Numbered from the stretch's first letter, positions 1 through 6,628 are shown. The stretch: DNA of 7,066 nucleotides from Actinomycetes bacterium (GCA_023427825.1 JAEZAI010000402.1:1-7066), one strand, 5' to 3'. The notes: generated by a model from the sequence alone, not told the origin. Translations and numbers: made by a program.

Positions 1-332
1 TGGACGACGCCATGGACCACTGGATGCGGTCGCTCGGCGGCTCGGCGTGGACCGACTCGTGGGACGTCATGCTCAAGGCGGCGCGGGTCGTCTGGCACGG
101 GCCCGCCACCTGGCCCGAGCGGCTGGAGGTCGACTGCGGGGTCTGCCGCTGGGGCCGGACGAGCTTCGACGTCGCCTACGTGCTGACGATCGAGGGCCGG
201 TCCGTGGCGGACGTGGTCGTCACCTACGTGTCCGTGGCAGCGGGGACGAGCGACCCGGTGGAGCCGCCGGCCGACGTCGTCGCGGCCATGGGGGAGACCG
301 TGCCGGTGCCGCCGTCCCACGCCCCGCGGTGA
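1..332 (+). CDS. Hotdog-fold acyl-CoA thioesterase, 5'-truncated by window edge
   Basis: This is the C-terminal part of a reading frame that is already open at the left edge (codons from position 3; a Met codon at 12 follows Asp-Asp-Ala and is probably internal). About 109 residues are visible, ending at TGA 330-332. The pattern fits the 4-hydroxybenzoyl-CoA/YbgC-type hotdog thioesterases: a helix region (DHWMRSLG), a segment WDVMLKAARVVWHGPA, then the strands VDCGVCRWGRTSFDVAYVL and VADVVVTYVSV, and a tail like the family's usual 'xP(L)PxxVxAAM' end. Such enzymes hydrolyse acyl-CoA thioesters in the cytoplasm. The N-terminal part that normally carries the catalytic Asp lies outside the window, so activity and substrate cannot be judged. 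The stop codon overlaps the GTG start of the next gene (GTGA), indicating translational coupling. Confidence 0.72.
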   Translation, partial: DDAMDHWMRSLGGSAWTDSWDVMLKAARVVWHGPATWPERLEVDCGVCRWGRTSFDVAYVLTIEGRSVADVVVTYVSVAAGTSDPVEPPADVVAAMGETVPVPPSHAPR

Positions 333-970
333 CCGCGGTGGTCGTCGAGGGGGCACCACCGGCGCGCACCGAGCTCGCGGGCGACGCGCGAGCGGTGGCC
401 CGCCGGCTGCTGAACGCGCTGCTGGTCGTCGGCGACCGGGCGGGCCGCATCGTGGAGGTGGAGGCGTACCGGGGTGCGCAGGACCCGGCCAGCCACGCGC
501 ACCGTGGGCCGACACCGCGCAACGCGAGCATGTTCGGCCGTCCGGGACTGCTCTACGTGTACCGCTCGTACGGCATCCACTGGTGCGCCAACGTGGTCGC
601 CGGCGAGGAGGGCGTCGCCGAGGCGGTGCTGGTCCGGGCCGTCGAACCGGTGGCCGGCCTCGACGCCATGCGGGTGGCACGCGGTGAGCGGGTCCTCGAC
701 CGGGACCTCGCCAACGGGCCCGGCAAGCTGTGTGCGGCGCTCGGCATCGACGGCGGCCACGACGGCGTCGACCTGCTCGACCCCGCGTCGCCGGTGCGGC
801 TGCTCCGCGACGGCGTCCGGCCCCCGTCGCGGCCGCTGAGCACCTCGCGGATCGGCATCACCAAGGCGGTCGAGCACCCGTGGCGCTACCTGGTGCCGGG
901 CCACCCCGGGGCCTCCCGTGGGCGCCCGTCCGGCCCTCCGGCAGGCCGTGCATCAGGAGACGCCGGATGA
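329..970 (+). CDS. 3-methyladenine DNA glycosylase, AAG/MPG family
   Basis: This 213-residue protein excises alkylated purines (3-methyladenine, possibly hypoxanthine) from DNA, starting base excision repair. The family core is plain: VEVEAY (residues 42-47), [14 protein letters not shown] (52-65), [17 protein letters not shown] (68-84) and a C-terminal [15 protein letters not shown]. Aligned by eye to human AAG, Glu45 matches the catalytic Glu125, Tyr47 and His56 match Tyr127 and His136, Tyr78 matches the intercalating-loop neighbour Tyr159, and Asn88 matches Asn169. Length is usual for bacterial members (~200 aa). An open frame runs upstream to 47, but similarity begins near residue 13 and the GTG at 329 overlaps the thioesterase stop, so 329 is the preferred start; GTG 338 is an alternative. 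No Shine-Dalgarno is visible at the start, consistent with coupled re-initiation. The last ~18 residues are low-complexity Gly/Arg/Pro and outside the core. Confidence 0.93.
   Translation: MTAVVVEGAPPARTELAGDARAVARRLLNALLVVGDRAGRIVEVEAYRGAQDPASHAHRGPTPRNASMFGRPGLLYVYRSYGIHWCANVVAGEEGVAEAVLVRAVEPVAGLDAMRVARGERVLDRDLANGPGKLCAALGIDGGHDGVDLLDPASPVRLLRDGVRPPSRPLSTSRIGITKAVEHPWRYLVPGHPGASRGRPSGPPAGRASGDAG
955..960 (+). promoter_or_regulatory. Ribosome binding site of the Nudix gene
   Basis: AGGAGA lies 6 nt before the ATG at 967, inside the end of the glycosylase gene. It fixes the Nudix start at the ATGA overlap rather than at an upstream in-frame codon. Confidence 0.75.
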
Positions 971-1581
971 GCGGCTGGCGACTCCTGCCGGCGGACGACC
1001 CGGAGCTCGCGCCGTCGCCGGACCCGGCGCGGTCCCGCCACCGTCTGGAGGAGGCGGTCTGGGCCGGCGCCGGGCGGGACGCCGAGCGGGACCGGGTCCT
1101 GGCCCTCCTCGACGAGCACGCGGGCGCGCTCGCCGATCGGGTGACGGCGCCCGGGCACCTCACCGGCTCTGCCCTGGTCGTCGACGCGGCGCACGAGCGC
1201 GTCCTCTTGCTCCTTCACACCAAGCTCGGCCGGTGGCTGCAGCCCGGTGGTCACGCCGACGGCGACCACGAGCTCGCCGGCGTCGCGCTCAAGGAGGCCA
1301 CCGAGGAGACCGGGATCGACGGCCTTCGCGTGCTGGTGCCCGCGGTCGACGTGGACGTGCACCGGGTGGACCACCGCGATGCGCTGGGGGAGCACCTGCA
1401 CCTGGACCTGCGGTTCGTCGTCCTCGCGCCGCCGGGTGCGGTCGAGGACCCCAACCACGAGTCGCTCGACCACCGGTGGGTCACCTGGGACGAGCTGCCG
1501 GACGCCGTCGACGAGGAGGGCATCGTGCGGCTCGCCCGTGCCGGTCGAGCAGCCCTCGCGCAGCTCCCGCCCGACGCCTGA
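967..1581 (+). CDS. Nudix hydrolase
   Basis: This 204-residue protein hydrolyses a nucleoside diphosphate linked to another moiety; the exact substrate cannot be told from sequence. Residues ~63-90 (GHLTGSALVVD, then VLLLLHTKLGRWLQPGG) match a Nudix subfamily I know with the typical 'HLTASAlV...HxKLgrWLQPGGH' entry. The Nudix box spans residues 95-117: Gly95, Lys109-Glu110, Glu113-Glu114, Gly116-Ile117. Two positions differ from the strict GX5EX7REUXEEXGU pattern: His101 replaces the first Glu and Lys109 replaces Arg. The core metal-binding glutamates 110, 113 and 114 are kept, so an active enzyme is expected. An acidic Nudix C-terminal part (DHRWVTWDELPD) follows. The N-terminal ~60 residues form a helical extension usual for this subfamily. 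The start is set by an AGGAGA site and by ATGA overlap with the glycosylase stop. The gene ends 27 bp from the convergent membrane-protein gene, with no clear terminator between them. Confidence 0.93.
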   Translation: MSGWRLLPADDPELAPSPDPARSRHRLEEAVWAGAGRDAERDRVLALLDEHAGALADRVTAPGHLTGSALVVDAAHERVLLLLHTKLGRWLQPGGHADGDHELAGVALKEATEETGIDGLRVLVPAVDVDVHRVDHRDALGEHLHLDLRFVVLAPPGAVEDPNHESLDHRWVTWDELPDAVDEEGIVRLARAGRAALAQLPPDA

Positions 1582-1608
1582 ACGCCGGACGACGGGGAGG
1601 GCGGACGC

Positions 1609-2211
1609 TCAGCCGACGTCGCCGGGGACCGTGCAGCTCTCCATGCGGTTGACCTGCGCGAACGCGTCGATCGCCCGGGAGATCTGCCGGTTGGCCTTCA
1701 ACGACTCGGCGAACCGGGTCATGTCGTCGGTGCGCAGCTGGTCCGCGTAGGCCTGCCGATCGCCGATGAACGTGTTCCAGTCCTCGACCCACTGCTCGAT
1801 GCCGGAGTTGATCCGCTGCTGGGCCGGGTCACCGCCGGTGGGGACGATGGCCGCCAGCTCCGCGGTCATCTGCCGCAGCGCCTCGTTGGCCTGATCGACC
1901 ACCTCGGCGCGCTCGACGTGGTCCGGCGTCTGGTCCGCGGTCGGCAGCGCCTCGATCTTCACGCGGGCCTGGTGGCAGATCTCCTCGGCGGCGGTGGGGA
2001 ACGAGCGGTCCTCGAGCTCGTCGATCATCAGGCCCGGGTCGTAGAAGAACAGGGCGTAGATCCACACGCCGAACGTGGCGACGACGAACAGCAGACCGGC
2101 GGCCAGGAAGAGGATGCGACGCCGGGAGGGGTGGTCGCCGTCGGCCGGTCCGTCGACCATGGGACCTTCGGGGGGTGCCGGCGCGTCGCCGGGGGCAGCG
2201 GTGGAGGGCAC
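1609..2211 (-). CDS. Hypothetical single-pass membrane protein with extracytoplasmic helical domain
   Basis: I do not recognise a family. The 200-residue product has a Pro/Ala/Asp-rich N-terminal tail (1-29), an Arg triplet at 30-32, one hydrophobic segment at ~33-56 ending in FFYDPG, and a ~145-residue domain rich in Glu, Gln and Ala that should be mostly helical. The positive charges before the membrane segment predict N-inside, C-outside topology. There are only two cysteines, Cys79 (EEICHQ) and Cys193 (MESCTV), one at each end of the exported domain, which could form a disulphide. Start choice is uncertain: GTG at 2211 has no clear ribosome site, while ATG at 2160 (codon 18) follows GAAGG at usual spacing, giving a 183-residue protein that keeps the membrane anchor. 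The gene lies 130 bp downstream of the class A PBP on the same strand, behind a strong hairpin, so a cell-envelope role is plausible but only inferred. Confidence 0.8.
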   Translation of the reverse strand: MPSTAAPGDAPAPPEGPMVDGPADGDHPSRRRILFLAAGLLFVVATFGVWIYALFFYDPGLMIDELEDRSFPTAAEEICHQARVKIEALPTADQTPDHVERAEVVDQANEALRQMTAELAAIVPTGGDPAQQRINSGIEQWVEDWNTFIGDRQAYADQLRTDDMTRFAESLKANRQISRAIDAFAQVNRMESCTVPGDVG

Positions 2212-2275
2212 GACGTCCAGCTTGCCAGTCGGCCCCGGTCCGGAGCGAGGCAGCCCACTCCGGCTCTGTCCTGCA

Positions 2276-2299
2276 GGGAGGTGCCGTTCGGCACCTCCC
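2276..2299 (-). terminator. Strong hairpin after the PBP gene (terminator or attenuator)
   Basis: A perfect 10-bp stem, GGGAGGTGCC / GGCACCTCCC, closes a 4-nt loop, starting ~43 nt past the PBP stop. No U-run follows on the minus strand, so it is either a U-less actinobacterial terminator or a partial barrier before the membrane-protein gene. The remaining 2212-2341 sequence holds no gene and no promoter I can support. Confidence 0.55.
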
Positions 2300-2341
2300 C
2301 GGGAGGACGGAGCGGTTCAGGCGCGCCGGCGGTGCGCGGGT

Positions 2342-4804
2342 TCAGTCGTTCGCCGCAGGGCGCCGCGGGGCCGTGGTGGTGGGACCTGGGGTGGTCGGCG
2401 GCGCCGCGCTGGCGATCTGGTAGCTCAGCACGACCACACCGTCGGCCGGTCGCTCGCCGGCGGCAGGCACCGAACGCCAGACCTGGCCGGCCTCGAACGG
2501 CAGGCCATCGCTGCGGACCGCCCCCGGCGGCGCCGCGACCGCCTCCTTGCGGACCGTGTAGCCGAGGGACTCGAGCTGCTGCTCGGCCTGGCCCGTGCCG
2601 TAGCCGACGACGTCGGGGACAGGGGTGGTGGGCAGGAAGGTGCCGGGCGTCGACTCGATGAACACCTTGGAGCCGGCGGCCGCCGACGCGCCGGGGGACG
2701 GGCTCTGGCCCGTGACCGTTCCCGGTCCCACCCCTGCGACGTTCGCGTCGATCCGCACCGGCTCCAGACCGGCCGAGCGGACCGCGGCGATCGCCTTGCG
2801 GGTGTCGCGGCCGCCCAGGTCGGGGACCTTCACCTGGCCCGGCAGCGTGACCGGGCTGAGCAGCTCTGCGTTCGACGGGGGGACCGGCGTCGTGGCCGGC
2901 GGCGCGGCCAGCGGGGCGACCAGCGGCAGCGGCGGCTGGTCCGCGAGCGCCTTCTTCATGAACGACGACCAGATCATCGCCGGGTAGGTGCCGCCGTAGA
3001 CCGTGATCCGGGTGTTGGGCGGCGTCATCGGCACGGGTTGGAGCTTTCCGTCCTTGTTGGGTCGGGGCTGCGCGAAGCCCACCCACACGGCGGTGGCGAG
3101 CTGCGGGGTGTAGCCGCAGAACCAGCCGTCCACGTTGTTCTGCGACGAGCCGGTCTTGCCGCCGGCGGGCCGCCCGATGTCGGCCCGGGTGCCCGTGCCG
3201 CCCGAGATCACGCCCGGCAGGATGTTCGAGACCTCGGTCGCGACCTCGGGTTCCAGCACCTTCGTCTGCGTGTGCTCGTGCTGGTAGAGCATCGTGCCGT
3301 CGGGCCGGTCGATGCGGGTGACCATCACCGGCGGCACGTACACGCCCTGGTTGGCGAACGTGGCGTACACCGACGCCATGTCCTGCACGGTGGCGTTGTT
3401 GGTGCCGAGCACCGCGGACGGGATGGCGAGCAGCTTGGTGGACACCACGCCGAGCGCCTTGGCCATGTCGACCGACCGCTGACCTCCCACGTCGGGGTCC
3501 AGGACGATGTTGGCGTAGCAGGTGTTGGACGAGACCACCGTGCACTCGGCCATCGTGCCGCTGCCGATGCCGCCGCCCTTCACCCGCCAGGTGGTGCCGT
3601 CGGGCAGCTTGTGCACCTGTGCGGACGGGGCGTCGAACCGCTTGCTGGTGGGCACGCCGTTGGCCAGCGCCGCGGCCAGCACGATCGGCTTGAACGCGGA
3701 ACCGGTCTGGCGGCCGGCGCCGCGAGCCAGGTTCGTCTGGCGGTAGTCCGACGTGCCGAAGTAGTCCCGTCCGCCGACCATCGCCTTGATCGCACCGGTC
3801 CGGGGGTCGATCGACACCAGCGCCGCGTCGGGCATCTTCGGATCGGTCCCCTGGCCGGGCAGCACCTGGGCGACCGACTGCTCGGCCTGCGCCTGCAGGT
3901 CCAGGTCGATCGTCGTGTGGATGCGCAGGCCGCCCCGGTAGAGGTTGTTGTAGCGCTCGCCCTGGGTCTCACCGAGCACGTCGGAGTCCTTCAGGAGGTA
4001 CTCCTTCACGGCGTCCACGAAGTGCGCGGCCGGGTACGGGACCTGCTCGGGCAGCGGCTGCGGCGGGGCGAGCTCCACGGGGGCGATCACCGCGGCGTCG
4101 TGCTGGGCCTGGGTGATGTCGCCGAGCTCCAGCATGCGGGCCAGCACCACGTTGCGCCGCGTGATCGCGGCGTCCATGTGCTTGCGGGGGTCGTAGCGCG
4201 ACGGTGCCTGGATCAGCCCTGCGAGCAGGGCGGAGCGGGCCAGGTCCAGGTCGCTCGCCGGGATCCCGAAGTAGGAGCGGGCCGCGGCGTCGATGCCGTA
4301 GGCTCCGTCGCCGAAGTAGATGGTGTTGAGGTACAGCTCCAGGATCAGCGGCTTGGAGTAGTTGCGCTCGATCGACAGCGCCAGCGACGCCTCCTCGATC
4401 TTCCGCTGGATCGTCTTCTCGGGCGACAACAGCGCGGTCTTCACGTACTGCTGGGTGATCGTGGAGCCGCCCTGGCCCGCGTCGCCCTCGTTCGCGTTGG
4501 AGCTGGCGGCGCGGGCGATCGCCCGGGGGTCGACGCCCTTGTGGGACCAGAAGCGCGAGTCCTCGATGGCCACCACGGCGGTCTGGGTGATGTTCGGGAT
4601 CTGCTCCAGCGGCACGCTCGTGCGATTCTCGTCGCGCAGCACGGTGATGACGCGGCCCTTGGCGTCGAACACGGTCGTCGGCGCCGCGTTGACCGGGAGC
4701 AGCAGCGGCGGGGCGTCGCGGGTGGCGCCGCCGCACGCCACGGCCACCGACGCGACCACGCACAGCCCGGCGAGCGCGGCAAGGGTTCGGAGCGACCGTG
4801 ACAT
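2342..4804 (-). CDS. Class A penicillin-binding protein (bifunctional transglycosylase/transpeptidase) with PASTA domains
   Basis: This 820-residue enzyme polymerises lipid II into glycan strands and cross-links the stem peptides on the outer face of the membrane. The N-terminus is a short hydrophobic signal ending AVAC-GG, a lipobox-like site with Cys24 as the candidate lipidated residue. The GT51 domain (~45-240) has EDSRFWSHKG with catalytic Glu81, GQGGSTITQQYVK (111-122), RKIEEASLAL with second Glu138, and LYLNTIYFGDGAYGI (158-171). The transpeptidase domain (~320-620) has the SxxK motif Ser369-Ala-Phe-Lys372, the SxN motif Ser425-Ser-Asn427 and the KTGS motif at 550-553. Two PASTA domains follow (~658-717 and ~729-797), the second with a long insertion, then a Pro/Thr-rich tail. 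ATG 4804 is chosen because it precedes the signal; only a weak GGA lies upstream, and the open frame continues 97 codons beyond into the tyrS gene. Ponticulin-like or PonA-type naming is not attempted. Divergent from tyrS. Confidence 0.95.
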   Translation of the reverse strand: MSRSLRTLAALAGLCVVASVAVACGGATRDAPPLLLPVNAAPTTVFDAKGRVITVLRDENRTSVPLEQIPNITQTAVVAIEDSRFWSHKGVDPRAIARAASSNANEGDAGQGGSTITQQYVKTALLSPEKTIQRKIEEASLALSIERNYSKPLILELYLNTIYFGDGAYGIDAAARSYFGIPASDLDLARSALLAGLIQAPSRYDPRKHMDAAITRRNVVLARMLELGDITQAQHDAAVIAPVELAPPQPLPEQVPYPAAHFVDAVKEYLLKDSDVLGETQGERYNNLYRGGLRIHTTIDLDLQAQAEQSVAQVLPGQGTDPKMPDAALVSIDPRTGAIKAMVGGRDYFGTSDYRQTNLARGAGRQTGSAFKPIVLAAALANGVPTSKRFDAPSAQVHKLPDGTTWRVKGGGIGSGTMAECTVVSSNTCYANIVLDPDVGGQRSVDMAKALGVVSTKLLAIPSAVLGTNNATVQDMASVYATFANQGVYVPPVMVTRIDRPDGTMLYQHEHTQTKVLEPEVATEVSNILPGVISGGTGTRADIGRPAGGKTGSSQNNVDGWFCGYTPQLATAVWVGFAQPRPNKDGKLQPVPMTPPNTRITVYGGTYPAMIWSSFMKKALADQPPLPLVAPLAAPPATTPVPPSNAELLSPVTLPGQVKVPDLGGRDTRKAIAAVRSAGLEPVRIDANVAGVGPGTVTGQSPSPGASAAAGSKVFIESTPGTFLPTTPVPDVVGYGTGQAEQQLESLGYTVRKEAVAAPPGAVRSDGLPFEAGQVWRSVPAAGERPADGVVVLSYQIASAAPPTTPGPTTTAPRRPAAND

Positions 4805-4886
4805 GACCGGTCCAGTGTTGCCGAACGCCCCGGCGAACTGGTGCCAGCTCCCCGAGGTCCGGCGGTACGCTCTCAGGTCGCCCGGC

Positions 4887-4902
4887 GCCGGTCGCGACCG
4901 GC
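4887..4902. repeat. 16-bp perfect palindrome upstream of tyrS
   Basis: GCCGGTCGCGACCGGC is self-complementary along its full length. It lies ~70 bp before the tyrS ATG and ~85 bp before the PBP ATG. It could be a dimeric regulator's operator or a hairpin in the tyrS leader. Its all-GC-rich composition raises the odds of chance occurrence across the whole window, though not much within this short intergenic region. Confidence 0.45.
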
Positions 4903-4955
4903 CGGGCCCCACGATCGGACGGGCGGGCGCGGTCACTCGCGTACGCCGCCCCAGC

Positions 4956-4960
4956 GGAGG
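4956..4960 (+). promoter_or_regulatory. Ribosome binding site of tyrS
   Basis: GGAGG lies 10 nt before ATG 4971. Spacing is slightly long, but it favours ATG 4971 over the in-frame GTG at 5004. Confidence 0.65.
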
Positions 4961-4970
4961 TGACCTGACG

Positions 4971-6275
4971 ATGACCGGCCAGCCCGCCACCAGCGGCAGC
5001 GGCGTGATCGACGACCTCGTCGCCAGGGGCCTGGTGCACGACCACACCGACATGGACGCCCTCCGCGCTCGGCTCGACGCAGGTCCCACGCCCACCTACT
5101 GCGGCTTCGACCCGACGGCCGACTCGCTGCACATCGGCAACCTCCAGTCGATCATGCTGCTGCGCCGATTCCAGGACGCCGGGCACCCGCCGATCGCGCT
5201 GGTGGGCGGCGCCACCGGCATGATCGGGGACCCGTCCGGACGCACCGACGAGCGCACGTTCCTGGATGCAGAGGTGCTGGACGCGAACCGCGCCGCCATC
5301 GCCACCCAGCTCGGGCGGTTCCTGGACTTCGACGGCGGTGCCGCGGCGGTCGTGGTCGACAACCGCAGCTGGACCGAGCCGGTGGGGGTCCTCGAGTTCC
5401 TCCGCGACGTGGGCAAGCACGTCACGATCAACACGATGATGGCCAAGGACTCGGTGAAGTCCCGGCTCCAGCGCGAATCGGGCATCTCGTTCACCGAGTT
5501 CAGCTACATGCTCCTGCAGGCCAACGACTTCCACGTGCTGCACGTCGAGCGGGGCTGCGACCTCCAGGTGGCCGGATCGGACCAGTGGGGCAACATCACG
5601 GCGGGCATCGACCTGGTGCGGCGACGGACCGGCGACGTCGTCCACGGCCTCACGGCGCCCCTGATCGTCCGGGCCGACGGCACGAAGTTCGGCAAGAGCG
5701 AGGGCGAGAACATCTGGCTCGACGCCGAGCGCACCTCTCCCTACCGCCTGTACCAGTACTTCCTGAATGTGGCGGACACCGACGTGGAGCCCCTGCTGCT
5801 CCGGCTCAGCACGGTGCCGGCCGAGGAGTGCCGGGCGATCGCCGCGGCCCACGCCGAGGCACCCGAACGCCGGGAGGGTCAGCGGGCGTTGGCCCGGGCG
5901 CTCACCACGGTGGTCCACGGGCCCGACGCCGTGGAGCCCATCGAGGAGGCCGCCGCTGTGCTGTTCGGCAACCACCCCATCACGGCCGTGGCGCCGGCGA
6001 CGCTCGAGCTGCTCGCTGCCGAGGTCCCCTCGAGCCGGCTCGGCCGCAGCGACGTGCTCGGGGCGGACCCGCTCGACCTGCTCGCCCGCGACGGCATCGG
6101 CCTTGCGAAGTCCAAGGGAGAGGCCCGGCGGAACCCCGACGGGTACTCGGTGAACCAGGTGCGACTGCCCGGGCGCGACGGTGCGCCGCTGGGGGAGCAG
6201 GACCTGCTGCACGGGCGGTTCCTCCTGCTCGGCCGCGGCAAGCGCCACCACCACCTGGTCATGGTCGGCGCCTGA
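4971..6275 (+). CDS. tyrS: Tyrosyl-tRNA synthetase
   Basis: This 434-residue cytoplasmic enzyme charges tRNA-Tyr with tyrosine using ATP (class I aminoacyl-tRNA synthetase). The Rossmann domain has TYCGFDPTADSLHIGN with the HIGH-type motif His54-Ile-Gly-Asn57, then GMIGDPSGRTDER (83-95). The tyrosine pocket shows SYMLLQAND (Tyr179, Gln183, Asp186) and GSDQWGNI (202-209). The KMSKS loop is the TyrRS form KFGKS at 239-243. A C-terminal S4 RNA-binding domain (~368-434) has GLAKSKGEARR and GYSVNQVRL. Length and motifs match the bacterial TyrS type with KFGKS, and nothing appears damaged. The start has a GGAGG site. The gene is alone between the divergent PBP and the rRNA operon on the same strand; the rRNA promoter begins ~190 bp past its stop. 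Confidence 0.97.
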   Translation: MTGQPATSGSGVIDDLVARGLVHDHTDMDALRARLDAGPTPTYCGFDPTADSLHIGNLQSIMLLRRFQDAGHPPIALVGGATGMIGDPSGRTDERTFLDAEVLDANRAAIATQLGRFLDFDGGAAAVVVDNRSWTEPVGVLEFLRDVGKHVTINTMMAKDSVKSRLQRESGISFTEFSYMLLQANDFHVLHVERGCDLQVAGSDQWGNITAGIDLVRRRTGDVVHGLTAPLIVRADGTKFGKSEGENIWLDAERTSPYRLYQYFLNVADTDVEPLLLRLSTVPAEECRAIAAAHAEAPERREGQRALARALTTVVHGPDAVEPIEEAAAVLFGNHPITAVAPATLELLAAEVPSSRLGRSDVLGADPLDLLARDGIGLAKSKGEARRNPDGYSVNQVRLPGRDGAPLGEQDLLHGRFLLLGRGKRHHHLVMVGA

Positions 6276-6296
6276 GCCGCTGCCCGTCCGGGACGG

Positions 6297-6321
6297 CCGG
6301 ACTCGCCACCCCGGACTCGCC
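6297..6321 (+). repeat. Short tandem repeat (11-bp core, 14-bp period)
   Basis: CCGGACTCGCC occurs at 6297-6307 and 6311-6321, separated by 3 nt, just downstream of the tyrS stop. Confidence 0.6.
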
Positions 6322-6335
6322 CGACCGCACGGTCT

Positions 6336-6366
6336 GACGAGCACGCAGGTCCGACGAGCACGCAGG
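6336..6366 (+). repeat. Short tandem repeat (14-bp core, 17-bp period)
   Basis: GACGAGCACGCAGG occurs exactly at 6336-6349 and 6353-6366. A shorter echo (GACGAGC) appears at 6440-6446, upstream of the rRNA promoter. Function unknown; too few copies for an array. Confidence 0.65.
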
Positions 6367-6398
6367 GACGCCGAGGACTACGGTCGTGGGTGGATCGA

Positions 6399-6417
6399 GC
6401 GCCCGTCGGACGGGCGC
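6399..6417 (+). terminator. GC-rich hairpin, possible tyrS terminator
   Basis: GCGCCCGTC and GACGGGCGC are perfect inverted copies around one base, allowing an 8-bp stem with a 3-nt loop. It lies 124 nt after the tyrS stop and 46 nt before the rRNA -35 box, a sensible place to end tyrS transcription. No T-run follows, so it would be a U-less terminator or Rho-assisted. The 6276-6462 stretch otherwise shows only the short repeats and no gene. Confidence 0.45.
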
Positions 6418-6462
6418 AGGGGACGCCCGCCACGCACGTGACGAGCGTCTCACCGGATCGGG

Positions 6463-6491
6463 TTGACCTCCCTGCGAGGGTGCCCTATTCT
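6463..6491 (+). promoter_or_regulatory. rRNA operon promoter (sigma-A type)
   Basis: TTGACC (6463-6468, 5 of 6 to TTGACA) is followed at exactly 17 bp by TATTCT (6486-6491, 4 of 6 to TATAAT). It is the best promoter match in the window and faces the 16S gene ~350 bp away. Initiation is expected near 6498-6500. The spacer holds a small inverted repeat (CCCT-GCG-AGGG). Confidence 0.75.
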
Positions 6492-6602
6492 TTCCCTTCG
6501 CCCCGCACGGCAGCTTCGGCGCCGGAACGGGGCACCGGAACCCCTGGCTCGTCTGCTACGGCAGCGCCATGTTCCCGCTCGAGTCCCACTCGTGGAGCTC
6601 AG

Positions 6603-6620
6603 CGTTCCTTGACAACGGAA
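6603..6620 (+). promoter_or_regulatory. boxA-like antitermination element
   Basis: CGTTCCTTGACAACGGAA resembles the rRNA-leader boxA type of Gram-positive bacteria (pattern GTTCxTTGAaAACtgAA), which in RNA binds the NusB-S10 complex to keep polymerase antiterminated on rRNA genes. It lies between the promoter and 16S, as expected. The contained TTGACA is not followed by a usable -10 box, which favours boxA over a second promoter. Confidence 0.55.
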
Positions 6621-6628
6621 GACAGGAT

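Larger units (their letters stand above)
4805..4970. promoter_or_regulatory. Divergent intergenic region between PBP and tyrS
   Basis: These 166 bp must hold the promoters for two divergent genes. On the plus strand TACGCT (4866-4871) fits a TAnnnT -10 box, but the only -35-like match, GTGCCA (4841-4846), sits at a long 19-bp spacing, so the assignment is weak. I see no convincing minus-strand promoter. No T-box antiterminator motif is present. A 16-bp palindrome occupies 4887-4902 (listed separately). Confidence 0.4.

Noticed and set aside
47..328. N-terminal extension of the glycosylase to an upstream start
   Set aside because: The extra 94 residues are an out-of-frame reading of the thioesterase gene and match nothing in the AAG family; the GTGA overlap start explains the data better.
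2075..4801. Very long open frame (908 codons) on the plus strand opposite the PBP
   Set aside because: It is Arg/Gly/His-rich low-complexity translation, mirrors the PBP gene codon by codon and has no recognisable domain. High GC with third-position bias creates such antisense frames.
4805..4970. T-box riboswitch controlling tyrS
   Set aside because: No TGGNACCGCG-type antiterminator element or terminator with T-run is present.
4805..5095. N-terminal extension of the PBP into the tyrS gene
   Set aside because: It would bury the signal peptide inside the protein and overlap tyrS and both promoters.
3969..6344. Long open frame (791 codons) on the minus strand spanning tyrS and part of the PBP
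   Set aside because: It is antisense to a clear tyrS and out of frame with the PBP, runs through the intergenic region and has no domain.
6297..6366. Short repeats as a CRISPR array
   Set aside because: Only two copies each, units of 14-17 bp with no spacer structure, and no cas genes nearby.
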